Source: Nymphaea colorata
Lineage: Eukaryota > Streptophyta > Magnoliopsida > Nymphaeales > Nymphaeaceae
Direction of reading: 5' to 3'
Length of the DNA: 64,000 bases
NCBI RefSeq assembly: GCF_008831285.2
Contig: NC_045138.2
Span: 23,653,934-23,717,933, forward strand
The translations under genes and the position numbers were made by a program. Shown one piece after another: positions 33,551-48,100 of this stretch; within the stretch, counting starts at the first letter, position 1, and each line of letters opens with the position of its first letter. The notes beneath the pieces were generated by a model. That model saw nothing but the letters and a program-made list of their open reading frames with translations. It was not told the origin of the DNA and did not search any database.

Positions 33551-35273
33551 GATGAAGTGTCGTGGTCACGCTCGTACTATTGATGCATTCGTCTTTGTTG
33601 GAAAGGAACAGGGGAGTTGGCTGCAAAAAAAGATGGAAAAGAACGATCACGTAATATCAATTTCTCATCCTCGTCAGCTGCTTCCAATTGCTCAGAAATG
33701 ATCAGCAGCTATATAAGGGGGGGCTTGAATGGTGAGCAAAAACAATTGATCAAGACATGTAGTACTTGGATCTGATGTAAATGGATTAAGCCTCCACCTC
33801 TAATAAAGCGTTAACATCAATGCATGTACCAGCTGTTGTCACAAGGTAATATATATGAACTTCATTATATGCATTCTGTTCATACAGTTGGACTGCTAAC
33901 CTATGTATTTATAAAGCTATTTGCATTTTATCTTCTATCTTCTGTGCTACCCCATGGGCATGTGTCTGTTTATGTGTATGAATGGCGAATGCATGTCTTA
34001 TGTGCCTCTTTCATGCACATACAGTTCAAGTGCATGTGTCATTCATGTGTTAACATGCATGTGTGAAGGGAAAAATCTATAATGTTGTTCTTTGATCGTT
34101 AATGGTATGACAATCTTAATGGTATGGAAAATTACTGTGTTCTGCAGAAAGAAATTAGTTCAACCTGGTTATGTTTTCCTATTGGAATGAAGTAAGAACA
34201 CAAGACATGCACTCGTAATTGATGCCACAAGCCTCATTGAAGTCATGCACTCGTATGTTGCTTCATGTCCTAGACGAAGTTATCGTCTCCAACTTTTTGA
34301 TATGACTCTTTTTAGTCTTTGTGGGTGTTGGGTTCCTCGTGAGAGCGGCAGCCGCATATAGGGAGGTGTAGAGGGATCATGTGACCCTAGACAGCATTCC
34401 GGATCACTCTCTCCATCTACCTCACCGCTCGTCGGAGTAGCAGATCGATCATCGTGCCTCTCGCCTCCCTACCGTTTGGACCTCATATCTGATTAACGTT
34501 GCTCTCCTTCCTATCGTTGTTCTAACCGATGCTTTCTAAGGTTTCAAGACTTTGATCTCACATGATATCCAGCAGGTTTGCATGAGGAAACTCAGTTTTA
34601 TAGGCGAGAAATCTCTCTCGATTGTTCGTCTTCTTCTCCCTTTGCTTTCTATGGTTTCCTTCACTAGAAACATGTCAATTTGTGCTTTGTCTGAGGTTCT
34701 CTCTACGTTGTACGTATTTTGGCACAGAGAACGATGGAAGGGGGAAAGACGACTTTCAGCCGCAGCCGTCGATAGACTCGTTGGACGATGGGTGCCATAT
34801 GCACATCTTCAGTTTCTTACCTCCGCTCTCTGGTACTTTTTTGATCTCCACTCTCCTGTTCTTTTTTTTTCTCCTTTTTTTTTCTGCTTTCCTCTGTTCT
34901 AAGGTTTTGGTATTTCATGCTCAGAATGGTTGTCGACTGGTTGTCGACTTGCCTCTTATGTGAGTCTAATTTTTTGTGGAGACTGTGAGTCCAATCGTAG
35001 ACTTGGCTAAGTGGTTATCCAGTGAAACGTGGGCTTTTAATAGTCAATGAGCATGATCGGACTTGGGGATTGCACATATTTGGATCCATCAACCATTAAA
35101 TTTATTATTAAAATGCAGCAGGACATACCCCTACATCAACATCTCAAGCAAAAAAAATACTTATATCTGAATTAAATTGTTTTTGTCTCTTCTTATGTGA
35201 AAAACTAGGGAAAAACACGGGACCCCTAAGGGTTGGACTTTTTAAACCTGTAGAAAAAACGGTTGTCATTCTG
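33551..35273. other. Intergenic DNA, no supported gene
   Basis: The stretch mixes AT-rich sequence with a GC-richer segment (34330-34560) and a T-rich tract (34860-34890). Open frames at 34552-34963 overlap one another and show no family motif or splice structure. A short repeat GGTTGTCGACT occurs near 34926-34950. Confidence 0.45.
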
Positions 35274-35447
35274 AGACTAGATTTCTAGAACAGGTTCTTA
35301 GCAGCTTGAATGGTCTCTTGAAGATTTTTATAATCTCTAATCACAAGAATTGAAGCTGGTGGCTGAAAAGTTGCCTAGAGGGGAGGCATGTCCTGCAAAG
35401 GGAGTATCAATTAGCAGTTTTCTCTTCTTTAGTCTTCAATAAGGAAT
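35274..35447. repeat. Dispersed repeat, copy B
   Basis: Second copy of the sequence at 4900-5073, same orientation, with scattered substitutions and a few small indels. It has no identifiable ends. Confidence 0.7.
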
Positions 35448-36954
35448 GGTCTTCCGTTGATGTTGCTTCTTTGTTTCTGTGTTCCAATCTAATATGTAAT
35501 CTGGGGAAGATTTAGATTTTTTTCACAAAGAATATTCTTTGTACATACCATTTTTATTAATAAAACGAGGAAACGGATCCAGCATTAAGGCTGGATGTAA
35601 TGAAAAAAACCACCAATTTTTGTTTGTACTTTATCATGAAAAATTTATCCAGAGAAAACACAATGTGTCCTCGTCCATAGCTGCAATTTGTATTAAGCTG
35701 GTTTTGAATTTCGATCTACGGAATAAATCTCACTCTCAAAAAAAACCAAACGGGGGGTGTAGAACGAGAAAGTAGGTATAAAATTTTAAATTGTTAGGAG
35801 TTATTAATATATAAATTATGAAAATTGCTCTGAAATATTCATATGGGAATGAGAAGTTTGTTTGGGATCCGTGTGAACAGTTGCCGCAATAGCTGTGGCG
35901 CTTGCATCCATCCCTGGCACCAAATGGACGGAGTATACCTACATAATGCACTAACTACCTTTCAGCAATTTTCTTTCTAATCATCAACTTAATGTGCATT
36001 TATATAAGAATGTGACGTGCATAGTCTCCAAAGTTTAAGGTTACATATTTAGATAAGCGCTTCTGCTTGTTTAGATAAGTTTCTACCATTTTTTTAAATT
36101 TAAAATGTTTAATTTCATCCCAAGTTTTTCATGAATTGTTAGTTAGTGATACTGGAAATGCAATGTTTATTTTTAAATAGATTTAAAAATATATATATAG
36201 TATTTTTTCTCAAATCTGTCTTATTATTGAAGCGCTCAAATCGGGCAAGAGAATCAACGGTTGCCCTTGCCCCTATTCACTTCCTTTCCATTTCCGTTTT
36301 TCCAATAGGTTCCAAACTTCCATTCCATGGCTACTAAGTAAATAATACGATTCAATTTTGTCAACAAGTTCTTTACTGCCCATCAAACATGGATGAACCG
36401 TTGAGGCGATTCCCAAAAACATTACGTCCATAGTTTAAGCCGAAGCCGCCCTCCTCCTTGTCCTGAAGCTTCCCTCACCTCCGCTCCCTCCTCTAATCCC
36501 GCAGCTTGGTGGGTGAGCGGACGACCTCGGCGACGATATGGCTGGGACATCAACACAATAATTCTTTAAACATTGTCACCAGAAATTCATTGGCACCAAC
36601 CTAATCCTCTACATGGCATTGTGCCACAGAAGGCTTTTCTTTTCTTTTCTTTTCCTTTTTAATTGATCATATTGCATAAACGGTTCAAATTAGCCGAATT
36701 TGGATCTTATCTTTTTAAAATCCCATTTGAATCCGCCCTATAACACAAGAACCAACATTTATATGTAATCAAGTTATATCTATATCGTATCTCAATCGAA
36801 CATCATAATACTAATAAGATCTAAATTAAATTATCTTACAAGATCTAGTTAAATGGATTTGAAACAGAAGCGATAATCAAACATACCCGACCCGTTCCAA
36901 AAAAAGTAATCCAAGCCCTGAAACATCCTCTTAAGGCCTTGGAGTAGCTTCATG
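35448..36954. other. AT-rich intergenic DNA
   Basis: No supported gene. It contains a small hairpin near 35575-35597 (ATCCAGC/GCTGGAT) and a GC-richer patch at 36430-36540 without coding structure. Confidence 0.45.
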
Positions 36955-37123
36955 GCAGTGGAGGAGCCACATAGAGGCCCACACCAATCTCACAAAGTAT
37001 GTTTATTTTTATATTAATACTTTGATATATTTGATTGTTGATATACATAGTGCCCTTAACAGTACTAATTTTTTTTACTGAATTAGTACCCCTCTCAGCC
37101 AAAATTTCTTGCTCCGCTACTGC
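36955..37123. repeat. Short TIR element candidate
   Basis: The left end GCAGTGGAGGAGCCACA and the complement of the right end (GCAGTAGCGGAGCAAGA) form imperfect inverted repeats about 17 bp long around an AT-rich centre. Related ends appear at 39377-39564 and at the foldback element 52590-52862. TSDs are not resolved. Confidence 0.4.
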
Positions 37124-39376
37124 TTGATGGGTAAGAGATCATTTGCAGACAGGAGCAGAGAATTAGTGGCGAGGTACACAAATTTTATATGCAAGCACAT
37201 GTATTTAAATCATTTTACATATAAAGGTCTTCTCAATTTTGGATGAGCAAGAGGTTAAATAATAAGCCACCATTTGAAAGAAACCCAAAAGTCCCGGTAT
37301 TCCTCATGCCTATGGGGTTTTGGGTTGCATCGAGATCTGGGTGGGGTATGATATACCATTCAATTTGGGCATCACAATCATACATTTTTATAGTGTAGGG
37401 GAGTAGCACTTATGGAAATTAAATAGACAATGTGTCTTTTATGTGTCTGTCTGTCTATGTGACCAACTTTGTTACGCCCTACTTGTTTATGCATTTTTTT
37501 ACATAAATTTCTCGAAGAAGGTCATATGTTTGAGCGTAAGAAGCACAGTAAGAAGGTCATTTCCTTATACATGCAATTCCTTGCTCTCATCTTCTCAAGT
37601 TTCATCGCGTCAAGGAGGTGAAGCCTTAGTTTCTATTGTTCATTGAAACAAGAAGAAAGAAAATCATCGTCTTCAACAGGCCACCTAACATCTGTAAACT
37701 CAACATAAAGGGGGGACAATGAAAGCCACCCATTTGTAGGTCCTCCGCCAAATAACATAAAGGAGGGGCAATGAACGAGAACCTACAAGTGCAACCAATA
37801 TATTGCACTACAGTCAGCTGGCAGGCCATTAATAGACCTCACTAATAAAGAGGGAGAGAGAGAGAAGCTTTCAGTCAAGGACGACGATATGGCTGATGGA
37901 TTTCAGACCCAATTAACAAAATTCCAAAGCAGGGCATTCAAATATGGAAAGTAGGACTATTAGAAAAAATCAATAAAAAGAATTAAGAGTACGAAGAAAG
38001 AGACTAGCTATGATTCCAAAGAACAAGAAAGAGATTACCAGGAAAGGACCTTGAAGAGGTTCTATTGAGATTTTGACAATGAGATTATGTACTAAAAATA
38101 GTGAATGGGTTGATTTTGTTTGCCAATTATCACTAAATGATATGGTAAACCATATCCATGTCATGATTGCCGATATATGTGAAAGCATTTGTTTTTTCTT
38201 CCACATCGTTTTGCTTCCGGGAACGAAATCTGCCTCTTATATGAAGGCATATTCATGGAACATTTGTTTTAAAGATTCACAAATCAATTCAATATTTGGA
38301 GTACATTTGCAAAACACTCATACCTTAAATCATTTTTATATCAACGACTTAGGTACATGTCTTTTGCAAGATCGATTCTGGTGTGCTTCTGGCATCAAGT
38401 AAAAGTGGAGGGTTAACCCATGATGGGCGCTGAACATCACTAAAGGGGTGTTTGACAATGGCAACAGGCTGTTACTCGTTGGTCAGTCTAGCCAATTAGA
38501 CTAATCCTTGACCTAGAAATATATACGTGCATTCTTTATATAGATATCTATGTTTTTGTATTTATTTGTTTCCGTATAGGCATATTCATTTATTTATTTA
38601 TGGACTTGGATCGAGTCAAACCGACTAATTCCAACTAGTCCCCATTGCCTTATTAGGGTCTTGAACGACCTGTTTCCGACTTTCAGTTTTGACAACTTAG
38701 ATTATAGACCTGTCTGTCTGTTACTCTTTTGAGGTGGCTAAACACGGATATTATAAAAATATACTAAAAAAATGTGTGGCCATTACAACTTTTACTTGCC
38801 TAGTTGGTAACACATCAGTTGCTTATTGTCTTGATATGATCCACAATTTGGTGAAGATGAATATAGGTTTATTCTCCAAAGTAGTAAGAAGGCACAGTAA
38901 TTGGTTTGAGCATCCTAAATTCCTCATTTGCTGTAAACAGTGAATTGACTGTGGATGTAAGCATATATTTCAAAGAATTTGTCTTCTTCAGACGGGCTGG
39001 GTTGTGTGTGTATCATATTTTTATACAACATATTTAGTTATTTACAATAACTTTTTTATAGCATATAAATGAAGTAAGGTCTCTAACTCTATAAAGAGCT
39101 GTATTTTTTAATGTATTTTAACTGCAATCGAGTCAGGTGACTCCAGATGAGTTAGGGCCGATTCCGGGCTAGTCAAGCCGAGTCAAGGGTGATCCTTGCC
39201 AAGTTAGGCCGACTTAGGGGTGAGATAGGTCCTACCTTGCCCAACCTTGATTCGTTGTCTGCTCGACTCGGGTGTTTCTCGAGTCAGCTCAACGAGTTTG
39301 CCAATTATGATGAGAACAGCACCACATAACAGCATCTAGAGGGCTGGCCAATTGAGTTTCATTGCACAAGTCCTCG
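37124..39376. other. AT-rich intergenic DNA
   Basis: No supported gene. It has a short (GA)n near 37851-37864. The stretch at 39120-39310 is rich in GAGTCAG and GCCGA words, like a decayed dispersed repeat. Confidence 0.45.
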
Positions 39377-39564
39377 AGGGGCGAAGTTAGGATTTCTTCT
39401 TTAGGGGGTTCAAACCAGAATTTCAAAATTTCAACAAGAGCTGAAATATAATGTTTCAAAATCATTGTATAAATCAGATAAAAAAAATTAAAATTACATA
39501 TAATTTTATTAAAAAAATTGAGGGGGCGCCATGGCTCCTGCTAGCCTACTAGCTCCATCCCTGA
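39377..39564. repeat. Decayed TIR-type repeat, related to 36955 and 52590
   Basis: Begins GGGGCGAAGTTAGGATTTC and ends with GAGGGGGCGCCATGGCTCC around AT-rich DNA. The ends are imperfectly complementary, and the layout is shared with the neighbouring family members. Confidence 0.3.
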
Positions 39565-39867
39565 GACGCACTTCAAACCTAATTTGGTCATTATCAAAGG
39601 AGTAAATCAAGGCTTACTAATGCGGGATACTTGTTAGATTGCTAAAATTTAAGACTTTATCATTCCAAGGACCCTAAACAGTCTCTAAAACTGCCATAAA
39701 CCATGTTGCATCGAAAACTATATATCAATAATTTGTGACTATTTATTAATTATAAATTTAAATTTTAGCTGACGAGCTCTGACACCTGGTATATATATAT
39801 TAGGATGTTTATATTTTATTTAAAATAATTTTTAACAAAAAATAGAAGGATCTGAATTTTATCCCTC

Positions 39868-39973
<106 letters not shown>

Positions 39974-40152
39974 ATCGACTTTCGGATAGCTTTTCAAATT
40001 TTGCAATGTTAAGTACTGTTGCAAGTGAAACATGCCGAGACATTATAGTTTTTAATCTCAAACTAATGTTTTACAAATGCGTAGTTTGCAACAATTTTTA
40101 ATGTCTTAAAATTTTAAAAAGTCATCTGGCTATATATGTTAGTAAGGCTGGT

Positions 40153-40157
<5 letters not shown>

Positions 40158-40212
<55 letters not shown>

Positions 40213-40354
40213 CAAAATCTATTGTGTATCAGATGCTGCTGGACGTTGGCAAAATAGTACAACTGTATCATATATATATATATATATATATAGGATTCAA
40301 ATCTATTGTGTATTGGATGTTGCTGGACGTTGGCGAAATAGTACAACTGTATCA
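40158..40354. repeat. Duplicated segment with interleaved AT microsatellites
   Basis: An (AT)n run at 40158-40206 is followed by a unit ending in CAACTGTATCA (about 40208-40270). A second AT run (40271-40292) is followed by a diverged copy of the same unit (about 40294-40354). Microsatellite plus unit was thus duplicated in tandem, about 88 bp per period. Confidence 0.8.
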
Positions 40355-40729
40355 ATAGTGCATGTTGTTGTTGTGAGTACTGTACATTCTTTCTTTACAT
40401 GTAAAATATCAGCAAAATGTGATACATGAGAAAAACTGAAATGTTCCTATCTTGCCTATAAGTTTTCACGCCGCATTATTTTTTTCTACTGCTAAAAGAT
40501 CAAAGACTATTTACCTCCATTTTAACTAACTCATATGTGTCACATTTGAAAATACGTTAAGAAATGCAACTTGATCTCTTTTTTCTTTTTTGCATGTGCT
40601 TTCTATCTCTCTTAAAAATGTAGCACCTTTCATGTTGAAATAATGTCATGCTTTTACATCCTCGTGTGGTCACGTGAACCACGTGTGCCCGGTAGCAATT
40701 AATCTAATTCATCGCATCAACAATATGTA
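40355..40729. other. Intergenic DNA
   Basis: No gene, no clear repeat ends. Confidence 0.4.
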
Positions 40730-41155
40730 AGGTTGCAGATGAGGCGAGTCGAGTTCAAGTTGTGCCATCTGGATCTCAAAAAACTGGAGCTTGAACTCGA
40801 CTCAGAACTTGAATCGAGCTCGACATAACAAGCTTGAGCTTGACTCGACGATACAATGTCGAGCTTGTACTCGACTCATTTAACTCATTTATGTTAGCTT
40901 GTCTTGTTTCTTTTAACTCGATTAACTGGTGCAGTTCCTACTTGTTTAATTATTTTTTTATTATAGATCACTCTTCATTGTATAATGGTGTTGAGTCGAG
41001 TTTAAACGAGTTGAATTCTTACAACTCGAACTTGACTCGTTTAACATTTCAAGCATATATTTGAACTCGAGCTAGCTTATAAACGAGTCAAGTTTTAACA
41101 AGCGAGTTAGTGTCGAGTCGAGTCGAGTGCTGGACTCATTGTGCAACCGTAACAA
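40730..41155. repeat. GAGTCGAG-type dispersed repeat, fuller copy
   Basis: Opens with AGGTTGCAGATGAGGCGAG and ends with ATTGTGCAACCGTAAC, giving short inverted ends (GGTTGCA/TGCAACC). The body is dense in GAGTCGAG, CTCGACTC and AACTCG. Same family as 13211-13560. Confidence 0.5.
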
Positions 41156-42751
41156 TAGGTGAATGTTTTACGAGAACAAGCTTAACAATTGAAATTTACA
41201 ACTTAAGGATGGAATGATTTAGAATACACTCTGGAGGAGCCTAACCAAAATCATATCTACTGTCCCTAACCCTTCCCTTTAGAATCAACTGTCCCACCTC
41301 TGCATACAAAACAAGACAGGCCACTCCTGCACTCCTTATCCAACAGATATTCTTAACCTCTTCTAAGCTTTAGTTTAACCCAAAAAAAGTTAGAAATCAG
41401 GACAATCAATCATTTTAACGTCCCATTTACATTGAGATTTCTTACAATCTTAAATATAATACTTAACTTTTGAAGTGTTCCAAATAGTGTTCGAATGATT
41501 ATGAATTTCATGCATACTGTGGAAGGAAGGAACCAAACAGTTGGCAGACCAACAGTCAGGCCATAAAATTTATTTTATTTATATATAGACGCTTCATTAG
41601 TTTCCAGTTTTTTAAGTATTGGTGCTCCTTAGAGTTGAAATTTAAAAGTGCCCATCAACTAGAAATTTCCGGCTCGGCCACTGTAGCAAACATCCGTTCT
41701 ATGGATTTCTTCAACAAAAGCCTCAGACTCCCCATCATCTTTGCATGCTCTTCTCTGAGGCATTGCCTTCTCATTTAATAAAAGACCAGCCGCCTCATTC
41801 CTGGAAAATTTTCATTTTCCAGCACTACCATTTTTTCCCTTAAAAATTATAAGGAGATTACTTTGTGCATGTTTTTAAAAGTAAAGGCCACATTTTTCGT
41901 GACAAATAATGAATGACTTAAAGTGAATATGTGTTAATTTACAAAAATAAAAATAGTTATCTGCAACTCTCGGTTTTTTTTTTCTTTTTAAGTGAAGAAA
42001 CTTCACTTTTAATTTTTACTTCACAGTTTTTATGAAAAGCATTGAGAGTGGTCATAACAGGTTAAGGAGTGGAATCCCCTCAACATGTGGCCCAAGGGGC
42101 AGGTGTTGATAGGTGATGGGCTGATTTCCGCTTCCTCATCTCTTATACCATAAGATGGATGTTGCCCTCTCAGCCTCTTTCATGAACTTCCAAGAATGGA
42201 GAAAGTAAGGAAACGAAATGGATTAAGATATTGAATATATACCTCTAATAAGAATGATTTTAGAAAATGAATCTCTTACTTTGAATGATCTCAAAGGTTG
42301 CCTAGGGTGAAGCTCTAAGATGATGAAGTTATGCAAATCTTTTTGTGCTCTCTTGAAGAGTTGGAACTTTGTGAAACTTGCTCTCAAGGTTGGAGAAGAA
42401 GAAGAAGAAGAGAGGAAGAAAGAAATAGAAATAGAGAGTTAGGGGAAAACTCTACATCTTAAGTTAGAAAGCACTAGAGGTTTTTCAAGGGTTAGCTCAT
42501 GTCCAAGAAGGAGGATAGCGGAGTATTTATAGAGGGTTTTGGAGTCAAAATTTAAAATTTGATTTTTTTTTTTTAAATTAACAAGATTTTCATGTGAATT
42601 TCAAATATTTTTGATCTTTTTTTTTTTAATAGGCTTTGACTAAGTGGGATTAGCCACTAGCCCTGCAAACACCCCTTTGGGGTGTGGGCAAGGCTAATGC
42701 CCACCTAACCATGCCAAAACCGACCCTTGGAGGGTGGTTTTTTATCAAAAT
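41156..42751. other. AT-rich intergenic DNA
   Basis: No supported gene. Includes an (AAG)n run near 42396-42410, T runs near 42565 and 42619, and a decayed GGCTCGGCCACTG end near 41674. Confidence 0.45.
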
Positions 42752-42771
42752 GGGGGGGGGGGGGGGGGGGG
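42752..42771. repeat. Run of 20 G
   Basis: Twenty consecutive guanines, a G-quadruplex-capable and sequencing-unstable tract. It lies between the two C/G-rich parts of a short GC island (42650-42960). Confidence 0.9.
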
Positions 42772-45140
42772 CGTCTCGGTGTGCCAGGCGCAATGGCACT
42801 TGGCGCGCTCGTGCACGATGGCACATGATTGTGCGCATCGGTGCGGCCCTGCCACGCCAAGTACTAAGTACTAATAAATGGGGGGCAAAACGCCCCCCTT
42901 ATTGTCTCTTATGGACCAATAAGGGGCAGATTTTGCTTCCCTAGCCTCTTGGGGGTTGTAAAAATCACATTTTTAAAAGAGGGGTAAAAATGGTTTTGCT
43001 GCAAACAGAGCCGACTCCGTTTTGAATGATTCCAGGCTCGATTTAGATCTAGATTGAGTTTTAAGTTTGAAATGTTTGATTTGGATCTAAACTTTAGTTT
43101 TAGATCTAACTCAGATCCGAAAGTTTGATTTTGGATTTCAATATGGCGTCTGAAGTTGTGTTTTGAATTTGAATTTTTTGTTTGAGTTCAGACAAAGGTC
43201 TAGAAATTCATTTTGGATTGAATAGTTACGAATTTTATTTTGGGTCCAGGATTTGGCTTGTGGTCTAAAAATTTAAATCCAAATAACTGAGAATTTTGTT
43301 TGGGTGAAAATTAAATACAATCTTTTTTGAAAAAATTTGGTGTGATAACAAATACCAAATGCAATGCACTTACTCTTGGTTCCTAACATACACAAATAAA
43401 TCAGAATACCTATGCATCCAAACACAATGAATGAATTCAACATGGAAGAAGTTGAAAATGTTATTTTTTTTTCATTTAAGTAACCTTAAACTGTGAGGGG
43501 GGAAGAGATCTGCTGCAAACAATGGCTATAATCCCCCCATTTGGACAATAATTTCAATATATAAAGAAAGAGCCTGATTATAGATCGGAACAATCTACCA
43601 AATTGAGATTTATAGCCCAATCCCCCTTGTCTACTAGTTATTTTGTTTCTCAACTTACTATCAGGTAAGTCATACTTTTGCTCTTACATCTGCATCTCTC
43701 ATCTATGCTCATGTATTGACAGAGGAGAATGATAGACACTTTGTCTTAGTCATTTGGATTGTGTGCATGTGTGTGTGGGTGTGCAATTTTTCAAAACAAC
43801 CATGGTTAATGTTTTGTATTCATGTTGAACACCAAGCTTCATTTACGACCTTCAACATTTTGAACGTACATGATATGTCATAGCATCTTTGGTTATATTG
43901 GAACCTGGTCTCATATTCAGACACTTTGCATTAATTCCTATATATGATATGGTTATAAACCAGTCCTATATAAACTTACCAAGAAAGAGATCAAATTCCA
44001 ATGGCCACAAGCATGGGTAGCTATTTCTAAGTTTTGACTATTTACCGGCTGCACTTAAAAACCACAACCTCCAAATACCCTCATTCTTGATATTTTCTTA
44101 AGGAACAACAATAAGGTGGAGGACAGGACACTAGAATTTTTGTTGGGGAACCATCATCTCCCATGAAAATGACCAGTTAAATTTATTTTCTATTAAAATG
44201 AAACATCAAAGACCACATCAATCAAACTGAGCATATTCTGAATTCCTTTTCCTTTCTATTGGTCAATTTTAGATGCCATATGCTCCATCACGAGGAGTTT
44301 TATAAGTCCTTAAAAAAGGCTCCGTAATAAAATCCTGAGCAAAAAATTGTAAATTTTGGAATACGATATGAAACACATTACTGTTGAGCCACAGTGACCT
44401 ACCCTGGTAATCCTGAGAAAGTCGATCAACACCACTACCCTGCTGAAGTAACATAATCTTGCAGATGGACTAGAACAAGAATATTGTAGCATTTTATCCA
44501 GAAATACAATTGAATAATTATACAACTGTTGCACACGATGGACAAAATTTAGCACAGCCAATGCAGGGGTCACATCACCGATCTGATTAACCAGATTTTC
44601 TGTTGCACTTTCACCAGAATGCATATGGTGTGTGAAAGCCTGCACAAAACCACAAACAAGTAATTAATCCACCAAGAAGAATCTTTATGTTCTATGAGAA
44701 CTGTGGCACGCAAGCAATCCATCGAGTAATTACAAACACCTCTTGATGGAAACAAGACAGGTACATTTAAACAAACAACTTGAGTCATTAACGTGTACCA
44801 TAGCATGCACAAGCCTCTGTCAATGCATAAACTAACAAGCAATAATAATCCAAAGCAGCAACATAGCAACTCCGTGATGCTATAACATTAAAAGATATGA
44901 ATCTCAGCTTTCCAACATATTTCAAGCTAATGAAATGAAGACATGTGCATACTCAATTAATTGGGTGCAATGTTGCAAACCAAATATTGCATTTCTTCTT
45001 CAATTTATAAAGCAAATTCAGAAAAAACATCATGTTACTAGCATCAATAAAGTCTAGAGCTCGCCTTTCAAATGCTGTGGAACCTGGAAACCATCACAAC
45101 TGATGCCAAAGGTTGCCAAAAATTGAATGTCCTGTGAATG
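42772..45140. other. Region downstream of the STR9-like gene, including its 3' UTR
   Basis: No second gene is supported. The minus-strand 3' UTR of STR9 should begin at 45140, but I cannot fix its poly(A) site. Around 43015-43330 there is a low-complexity block of GATCTAAA/TTTGGATTT words. Confidence 0.45.
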
Positions 45141-48100
45141 CTAGCTTCCAGGTCCCAGTTGAAGGAGTTTTTCTGCTTGCTCTGGAAAAAGAGTAATGAA
45201 AAGATATGCACCTGCAGAGCGAGTGAAGATGAACTAGCATAGAACTGATTCCTCACAATATCCATAGGAAATCAAATGTTTAACTTCAACCTGTCTAACT
45301 TGTTTTATTATTTCACATAGTACCAAGAAAGCAGGAGGATACTCTAAAGTGAGACAATGTCAATGAGGTAATCACTGAATTGATCAATCACATAGACATA
45401 TATTAGCAATAAAAACAGATGCAACCAAACAACATCATGCTTAACATTTGAAAGGCTCCCAAACAGTGACAAACAACCAGTGGAGAGCACAAAAGCAGTA
45501 AAATGCATATGATAACTTGTACTGAGAATCGGAGAATCAATTTTGACTAATCAACAAAAATCACAAAATTTCACTATAAATATATAAGCTATGAAAAAAA
45601 CTCATAAAACAAAGAAATAATGCTATCAAATATAAACTAAAAGCCTATTACATAGAACAAAATAAACGTGAAAACATAAGATAAAAAGCTATCTGAACAC
45701 ATCAATTGTGATTTTCTTTTGATCAATGAAATGTGTGGAAAAATATATTATAGATGAAACACACAAAAACTATCTGAGCATAAGCATCAAGAAAGGGCAA
45801 AGTGAGCCTCACAATTGATAAGTGTTGTAAGGCAACCTATTACATAAATACGAAGAAAAACAACTGGATAGTTCTTTCCATTTCCTACTAATACTAAAGC
45901 TTGTTATTGGTACTGAGATAAAGAGCTGACTTACAGATGAGTGCAGTGCCTAAAACTGCTGAGATCTTTCCTTGAACTGTCACAAGACCTGCTTTGCCAG
46001 CATTCTGCAGCTCTGTGGATCCAACAGAGTCAAAATTTCCTGCATCCATATGAAAATACACCATATTCTCATGAGAATGTAAATGTGATGCTCTATGGAG
46101 ATTTCAATTTGTCGGATGATGACTGAAAACCTGGCTTTACTGACTGAAGGCCAGATGTAAGGCAAGCTACATTTTGAAAGCCCTCTGCCTCAAGCTGATT
46201 AGCAGCTGCAGTTGACCTGACACAACAAAAGTCAGTTACAACTTATAAGCAACTGCGAACAGATTGACCACGGGGTCAATTCCTAAGTGACTTGTTTGAA
46301 GTGTGTGAATGTCAGCATATGCTATCCTTGATGGGGTTTAATTTACCTAGAGGACAGTAGTCCCAGTCTCATGGGGGGAAAGGACAGAGACAGAGGCTCG
46401 AAAAATGGCAGAGAAAGCATGGAATAGGTCAGAGTTTCTAAAATCATGGAAATGAGTTTAACAAATAACTGTCTCTACATAACTAAAAAAATATTACAAC
46501 TTAACTTTCTGCATGCTTGAGTTTTGCAAAAAAACATGCAAACGTGTATAACAAATAACTGTATCTGTGATTCTGCACACTTAGCCACATATTAGGATTT
46601 AATTTTCCTAAATATTACGATCTAATTTTCCTAGATGCATCAAAGGTTATGATATTTGAATGGTGGTATTACTTAAGCAACAGAAAATTACAATAGAATA
46701 CATGAGAAACATTTATTGCACAAGTTCATAGCACAAGGCTGTACGAATTTATATGGTTATTCCATATTCTGTATTGTACAATTTAAGGGTAAAAATTTGA
46801 GAGAATGATCACAAAGTCTATCTAAAGGCATGTAACATGCATTTCATAGGATAATGGGAATGATTATAACATGTATGCTCCAAATATTGCAATTGATGAA
46901 AACTTTAGTAACCAGCCTGTCTAGTATAATACTTTAAGATCTGAAACAGCCTCAAAGCAATATTCAGCTGTACCTCAATTGTTGGTCTGGACTTGGCTTT
47001 CAAGTAAGAATGAACCATTATAAACATGGACCTCATATTTTAAATTAAATTCAAAACTTCTGTCATTATCTCTAAGGAGTTAGAAGGAACCTAACAGTTG
47101 ATGAACAACCTGCTATGATGAACAATTAGGAATATAGAAGTTGATAGGGCATTTGCTGACCTCAATCCTTCCTGACAAACTAGCAATATTTTGCTGTCGA
47201 GTGTGAAACTTTTCTTAACAGATCCAATGAAGTCAGGGTTCGGCTTAGTGAAGGGCAAACCAAAAAATAAGCCTGAGAAATTGTTGTGAACAGTTCTCTT
47301 GACAATTGTGCCTGTAGAATTTAGAGAGAAGAAATGCTCTTGAGAGAGATAATTCGGATATGAATGAAACAAATATAGATAAAAAGATAAAGACATTACA
47401 ACATACAAAATTCAAGATAAGCCTGAATAATTTGAGGACGGAAAAATCAGAAAAGGTGACATGCTTATTTTTTAAAACAAGATTTTGGAGACAAAAGCTG
47501 TTTCAACAATAAGGAAAATAGCAACTTCATTACTCTGCAAAACATGTGAAAAAGGTGCAGCATAAATATTGCCAACCCACTTTCAGTATAACATTGCATT
47601 TTTCTTTTAGTCTTAGTAAGATACTCGTCTGAGAACCAAAGCATAGTCATTCTCAAGATTATTGGGAGTAGTCAGTGCAAGCTAATCTGAGGTAGATGTA
47701 TGATGGTAATTGACAGGCACCAAATAGTTGGATGCCAAAAAATATACTATTTATGTTTTCTTCTCAGAACAAACTGATATTATCTTCCTACTGCATTCTT
47801 GTCAGAAAATCATGCACAAAGTATGCACAGGCATACAACAAGCATTGCTAAGAAATCTTAACCAAGCTCAATGTTAATGGACCCAACCGACATACTCCGA
47901 GTCAAGGTAGATGCAATGATCAATATAAGTAGGAATGAATAAATAAAATGCACGCCATACCAAAATCGTTGTCTGTGTTCTCAATGAAGAGAGGCACATG
48001 ATAACAAGATTTTATGTGGGCTCGCTCATATTGAGTTTTATCACGCACATCCACAATGACATAACCACCCAATTTAACAAGTTCTTCTGCTTCTTTGCTA

